A stretch of DNA of 64,000 nt, taken from positions 3,658,001 to 3,722,000 of the forward strand of contig JAXRKN010000042.1 in assembly GCA_038502055.1 (NCBI GenBank). The letters run 5' to 3'. The notes under the pieces are model-generated. The model was not told the origin of the DNA. It searched no databases and worked only from the letters and a program-made list of their open reading frames with translations. The DNA comes from Tanytarsus gracilentus. Its lineage: Eukaryota; Arthropoda; Insecta; Diptera; Chironomidae. The translations under genes were made by a program, and so were the position numbers. Positions 58,761 to 64,000 of this stretch are shown one piece after another (position 1 is the first letter of the stretch; each line of letters begins with the position of its first letter).

Positions 58761-61700
58761 ATGGTAAATACACGCAAAAAGAAAGAGAAAACACCCGTAG
58801 AGGATTTAAATATTGACGAAAGTAGGAGTGAAGGTTCTAAATATTTGGAAAACGCAGAAAGTTCAGCACAAGAGAGTGATGTAAATAAAGAAGCCACGGT
58901 TGATAGTTCACAGCCAACCACCGAAGACGAGGATAAAACTGAGGAAAACAAACCGCCTCCAGGTTTAAGACTTGTACCACTAAACCTTCTTCTTAAGCCA
59001 GAAATTGTCAATCCACCCGAGAAAACATCGATCCGCAAAACTCGAAATACTAAAAAGTCCTCTTACATTGAAGTTAGTAGTTGCGAGGAGAGTAGTGACC
59101 AGGATCAAAGCTCCTCCTCGGAGGCTAGTGAAATTTCAGAAGACGGTGTCTCGAAAAGTAAACATAAAAGTACAAAAGGCAAAAATAAAAGCAAGCTCAG
59201 AAACGGGAATTCGTCGGACATTTTTAAAGAACCAATGTCGCCCACAAAGATTGCAAAGAACTCCAAAAATCTCTCTGTGAACTTGAATAAAATGCCAGAA
59301 AATGTAAATAAACTAATGAAGAGCTACCGAGTGGAGTCGGAAACGAGTGTTCTCTCTTGGTCGGAGAGTGACGATTTCGAAAACATGATAGAGACCTCAA
59401 AAATTGATCGGGCCTTTCTTGATAAAGAGAAAAACACTGACAAATCTTCAGCGGAAGAGAGTTCTTCATCGCAAACTACATCGGCGAGTAAAAAACGTGG
59501 TCCTAAATCTAAAGTCGATAAATCACCTGTCAAGAAGAAGTCTAAAAATCCTTCAATTTCATCTTTGGAAGAAACAGGACCGACTAGATCTCGATCAACA
59601 CGACATGCTGCTTTAAACAGAAAAGCGGTCGTTGATCATGATACGAGTTCTTCTTCCTCTTCGGAAGAATCTGACCCCGACGAGACGGATACTCTCCTCA
59701 CCAAAGCAAAGTAAGTTTATAAAAAAACTTCATAGCATTTTAAATTAATTTTTTTCATTCAAGAACTGTTCGGAGACGTAAGCCAACTGAACTTGATCAG
59801 GAGAAAAATAATGCAGAAAAATCGCAGGAAGAGATTTCTTCGAAAAAAGATAAACAAAACGATGATCATGGCACTTACAAAAACTCCAAGCGCCTGCAAG
59901 TAACTAGCTCTGATGATGACGACGATGATGATGAGCCTCTAGCTACATCAACTCTATCTTCTCGCGGCAAGGACAGCAAGGAGAATTTAAAGAAGCCAAA
60001 AGTGGACCCTAAACCTACTGAAAATCGCAAGTCGTCACCCAGAAAGAACAAATCAAGTCTAAAGATCACAATAAACCTTAACAAAAGCGAAGTCATTAAT
60101 CATGAAGGAGACTGTTTGAGTACGGCCAGTGATAGTAGCGATAAAAAGGAGGTAGAAGATACATCATCAAAGGATAGCAGTAGTTCCGATGTTGAAAATG
60201 ATAAAAGTCAAAAGAAAATTGTAGAAGAAATCGTTGAGGAAGAAAATTTGCCGATTTGTGATCAAAAATTGAGAAATCGACAAAAATTCGAAGCTAATAA
60301 GGATTTTAGAAAGCTCAAAGAACTGATAAAAGTGCGAAAGAGCAAACGGCGGGAAGCATCGCTCGAAAAAGAAGATTCCAATGAACTGAGAAAGAAAAAT
60401 GAAGAGAAGGAAAATCACCAGACCAACTCTAATGGCGGTGAAACTATGGAAGAAAATTTAATCGACACAATAAGTAGCAGTGGCAGCAGCAGTGTAATTA
60501 AATCGCGGTTTTGTTCTTTAATCATCTTATTTCGTTTTGAGGGCTTAAGCTTTTTAAACTTGACTTTTAATTTAATGATTTTTAAAAATTTATTTAATTA
60601 CAACTTTTTATTTTATTGCAGAAAAAAACTGAAAAAAGCTCAAAGAGAAAACGACTGATATCAAGCAGCGACGACGACGAGGTTAAATCAAACAACATAG
60701 AGTCGAGGTATTCCTATTCGAAACTTGATAATTAAGAATCAATTTTAACATTATATTTTTAAAATAACTTCATTTCGCAGTGCAAAGGACGAGCCATCAC
60801 AGAAAAAAGTTAGAATGGACTCTAGTGATTCTGAATTTGAAGCTGTAACCCTTGAAAAGGAAGTCTCGGATAGTGAAACTAAAAAATCAAGCAGTGATCA
60901 AAATTCGAGTGATGAGGAAATAATAAAAAAGAAACGGAGTTCTAAGAAAAAGAAAGCTGCGAGTGATTCGGAAGATTTAGAACTTGATGAGCTTGAAAAG
61001 GATCGTGTAAAAATTAAGCGTCTAAAGAGAATTAAGAAAATGGCAAGTAGTGACGAAGATATTGCTAATGATGACGATGACGATGAAGAATCAGAAGACG
61101 AAGGAAAAAAAGAGAAAGCCTCTGGTCGGAAGACAATTCGTAAAATTATACGAACTGATAAGCTTGATGTTTCTACAAAAGAAGCCGCAAAGCTTGAAAG
61201 AGAAAGAAAGCAACGTATTGAGGATCGTCAAAAAACTTACAACCAGTTTTACGACGAACGACCTGAGGAGGCGAAAGAAATTACTCAACTCGTGCTTGAT
61301 TTTGATGAGAAAACAAAGGAACCGCTACTGCAAGTTGATAAAAAATTGTGTAAGAAACTCAAACCTCATCAAGCAAATGGTGTAAAATTTATGTGGGATG
61401 CATGCTTTGAATCTATCGAGCGAGCACAGAATGAGCCTGGTTCAGGATGTATTTTGGCTCATTGCATGGTAAAAATTTACTTTTATTTCAAAAAAAAATT
61501 GATTTTTAAAAGTACTTACATTTTTTTTCAGGGTTTGGGTAAAACTCTTCAAGTTGTAACACTTACTCACACATTGATTAAGAATAGCGATGAAACTCAT
61601 GTGAGCCGAGTGCTTGTTGTCTGTCCCCTCAATACCGTTCTAAATTGGGTAAATGAATTTAATATTTGGCTCAAAGATCTCAAAGGGTTCGAGAATTTTT

Positions 61701-64000
61701 ATGTATATGAAATTAATAAGCTCAAACAAAATATCGATCGCGCAAATAAGCTCATGGAGTGGCACAATGACGGGGGAGTGATGATTCTTAGCTATGACAT
61801 GTTTCGTAATTTAACTAATGAGAATAACAAGGGTGTTAGAAAGAAGATCAGAGAGTCCTTGAAGACATCGCTTGTAGACCCGGGACCTGATTTGGTTATT
61901 TGCGACGAGGGTCATCTTTTGAAGAATGAAAAGACTTCAATTTCAAAGGCTATGATGAGGCTAAAAACACTTCGACGTATAGTATTGACAGGAACGCCGT
62001 TACAAAACAATCTAAAAGAATACTACTGCATGGTTCAATTCGTTAAGCCTAATTTGCTTGGCAAGTACACAGAATACTTGAACCGCTTTGTCAATCCCAT
62101 CACCAATGGCCAATACACAGACTCATCTGAATATGACTCCCTACTTATGAGACGACGAGCACATGTGCTCCATAAAATGCTCGACGGTTGCGTTCAACGT
62201 CGTGATTATTCAGTATTGACTCCATTTCTTCCCCCAAAACATGAGTATGTCCTCTCAGTTAAGCTCACACCGATGCAAATTTTACTCTACAAATACTACA
62301 TGGAGAACAAGGCACGGCAAGGAGATGGCGGACGAAAGGGATCGATTCTCTTTCAAGATTTTCAAAATCTTCAACGTATTTGGACAGCTCCAAAAGTTCT
62401 ACGCTATAATAGTGATCGCTATGAAATTGAAATGCAGAAACGAAGAGACCTCGAGTCAGAAGATGAAAGCATTGGGTCAATTAAGGATTTCCTTGACGAT
62501 TCTGAAAGTGCTGCATCAACATCGAGCGGGTTTGTAGTTGTTTTTTTAAAGGTTTGCCTCTAAGTCAACATATTTTTTTTATTCATACCTTAAAAAATAG
62601 AAAAATCTTTGCTTGCTTTTATTCTTTCAAGTTTCCTAACTGACAAATTTTCTTGTTTCCCTACTAGGATAGTTCCAACATTTAATTTTAGATTTAAACT
62701 CAATATGCATACAGCTGTTTATTTTTATAGTGGGCAAATCCTTTCTTGGAAAATATTTTTCTATATATTTACTTTTTTAAAATCCAAAATACAGTGAAAG
62801 CGGTGGTGAAAGCAACAGCAGCAACGACAATGAATGTGAGATGATAGACAGTGATTGCAGTATTCAATCGGACGAGGAAAAAAATGCTAAAAAGAAGAAG
62901 AATAAGAAGAAGAGAAAGAAGAAGGAAGAAGAGGATAAATCAGAACCTGTTAGACGAAAGACTCGTGCGATGGCAGTTGATTCCCCCTCAGATCATGAAC
63001 TAGATGAACTTATTGCCGCCCAAAAGGCTGAAAACCCAACTGAGTGGTGGATGCAAATTTGTCCCGAAGAAGAACTCAACAATATTGAACATTCCTCTAA
63101 ATTAATGCTCCTGTTTTCAATCATCGAAAAGTGTGAGCAAATTGGTGATAAGTTACTCGTGTTCTCACAGTCACTTTACTCTCTTGATGTGATTGAGCAC
63201 TTTTTGAACGTTATCGATGAACAGACACAGCTAAATGCGACAGACGCATCGTTTCAGGGATCGTGGACTTTAGGACAAGACTATTTTCGTCTTGACGGAT
63301 CCACGCCAGTCGAACAGAGAAATGCGTCTTGTAAGATTTTCAACAATCCCGAAAACACTCGAGCTCGTCTTTTCCTAATTTCAACACGCGCTGGCGGTTT
63401 GGGCATCAATTTAGTGGCCGCTAATCGCGTTATTATTTTTGACGTTTCTTGGAATCCATCGCACGATATACAGAGTATCTTCCGTGTCTATCGCTTTGGA
63501 CAAACAAAGCCATGCTACGTCTATCGATTCCTAGCTCTCGGTACTATGGAGGAAAAGATTTACGAACGACAAGTAACAAAACAGGCAATCTCAAAGCGAG
63601 TAATAGATGAGCAGCAAATTGACCGTCACTATAATCAGCACGATTTACAAGAGCTTTATAAATATGACGTTGAGCCCGATGACGAGAGGATACTTCCAAT
63701 TTTGCCTAAAGATCGACTTTTTGCCGAAATGCTCAAGAAGTACGAAGATGTCATATACAAATATCACGAGCATGACTCATTGCTCGAAAACAAAGAGGAG
63801 GAAACACTTGATGAGGCAGAAAGAAAGGCAGCTTGGGAAGAGTTTGAATCCGAAAAAAATCGCCCTCAGTACCCATCGTTCTATCCGCAAGCGGCTGGAC
63901 ATTTGCAGCAACAGCGTATGGGGCCCGTCACATCCAACAACATCTTTGGTATTCGCACAGACGTTCTTTTGAAGCTTCTCTCACTCAAAGCTCGTTTGGA
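58761..64000 (+). CDS. XNP: ATRX/XNP chromatin remodeller (3' end beyond window)
   Basis: Exons so far: 58761-59710, 59764-60493, 60622-60707, 60781-61468, 61532-62529, 62795 to window end; about 1550 residues are visible. The first 750 residues are disordered, with Ser/Asp/Glu/Lys blocks. The SNF2 helicase core follows: KPHQANGVKFMWDACFE, Walker A GLGKT (about 819-823, split by an intron just before), DEGH (about 943-946, the ATRX-specific form of motif II), LTGTPLQNN, then after a charged insert DYFRLDGSTP, STRAGGLGINL and FRVYRFGQTKPCYVYRF. Human ATRX has an N-terminal ADD zinc domain; no Cys-rich ADD is seen, as in the Drosophila protein. It acts in nuclear heterochromatin and H3.3 deposition. 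The donor before 62530 is GTTTGT. Confidence 0.96.

Overview
This is a nuclear genome window from an insect, most likely a lower (nematoceran) fly. The evidence is the AT-rich sequence, genes with many short GT-AG introns, and a recognisable dipteran gene set: a paired-class Pax gene, an erect-wing/NRF1 gene, Lines, and CPR cuticle proteins. The species is not identified; a midge-like compact genome is an inference. I assembled gene models by hand, joining exons only where splice sites and codon phase agreed. CDS coordinates run from start to stop codon and exon lists are in each entry.

Layout. 1-643 (-): 5'-truncated view of an unrecognised gene whose exon and intron carry a 30-bp inverted repeat. 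2.3-5.8 kb (+): type II membrane protein with Frizzled and LDL-A modules (corin-like) but no protease domain. 6.4-8.8 kb (-): Lines homologue, head to head with RpL4 (9.6-11.3 kb, +), whose second intron holds a probable H/ACA snoRNA. 11.5-16.4 kb (-): KIF12-type kinesin whose P-loop exon is broken and partly duplicated among low-complexity sequence. 18.4-20.6 kb and 22.0-23.0 kb (+): two secreted cuticle-type proteins. 24.5-30.2 kb (-): eIF3a and Sam50 in tandem. 30.8-35.0 kb (-): gooseberry/paired-type Pax gene, preceded by 4 kb of probable regulatory DNA. 39.3-41.7 kb: mRpL2 (-) and eIF3f (+) sharing a 149-bp divergent promoter. 42.9-44.7 kb: two short secreted, low-complexity proteins. 45.2-46.1 kb: dispersed repeat with a 120-bp tandem array. 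46.3-47.1 kb (-): unrecognised 212-aa protein. 47-52.5 kb: gene-poor. 52.5-56.5 kb (+): ewg/NRF1 with alternative 3' ends. 58.8-64 kb (+): ATRX/XNP, cut by the window end.

There is no operon logic. Housekeeping genes for translation (RpL4, eIF3a, eIF3f, mRpL2) and mitochondrial import (Sam50) lie among developmental and cuticle genes. The observations most worth following are the exon-intron inverted repeat around a 5' splice site, the intronic H/ACA RNA, the disrupted kinesin P-loop exon, the protease-less corin-like gene, and the ewg intron that resembles the ELAV-controlled intron of Drosophila.
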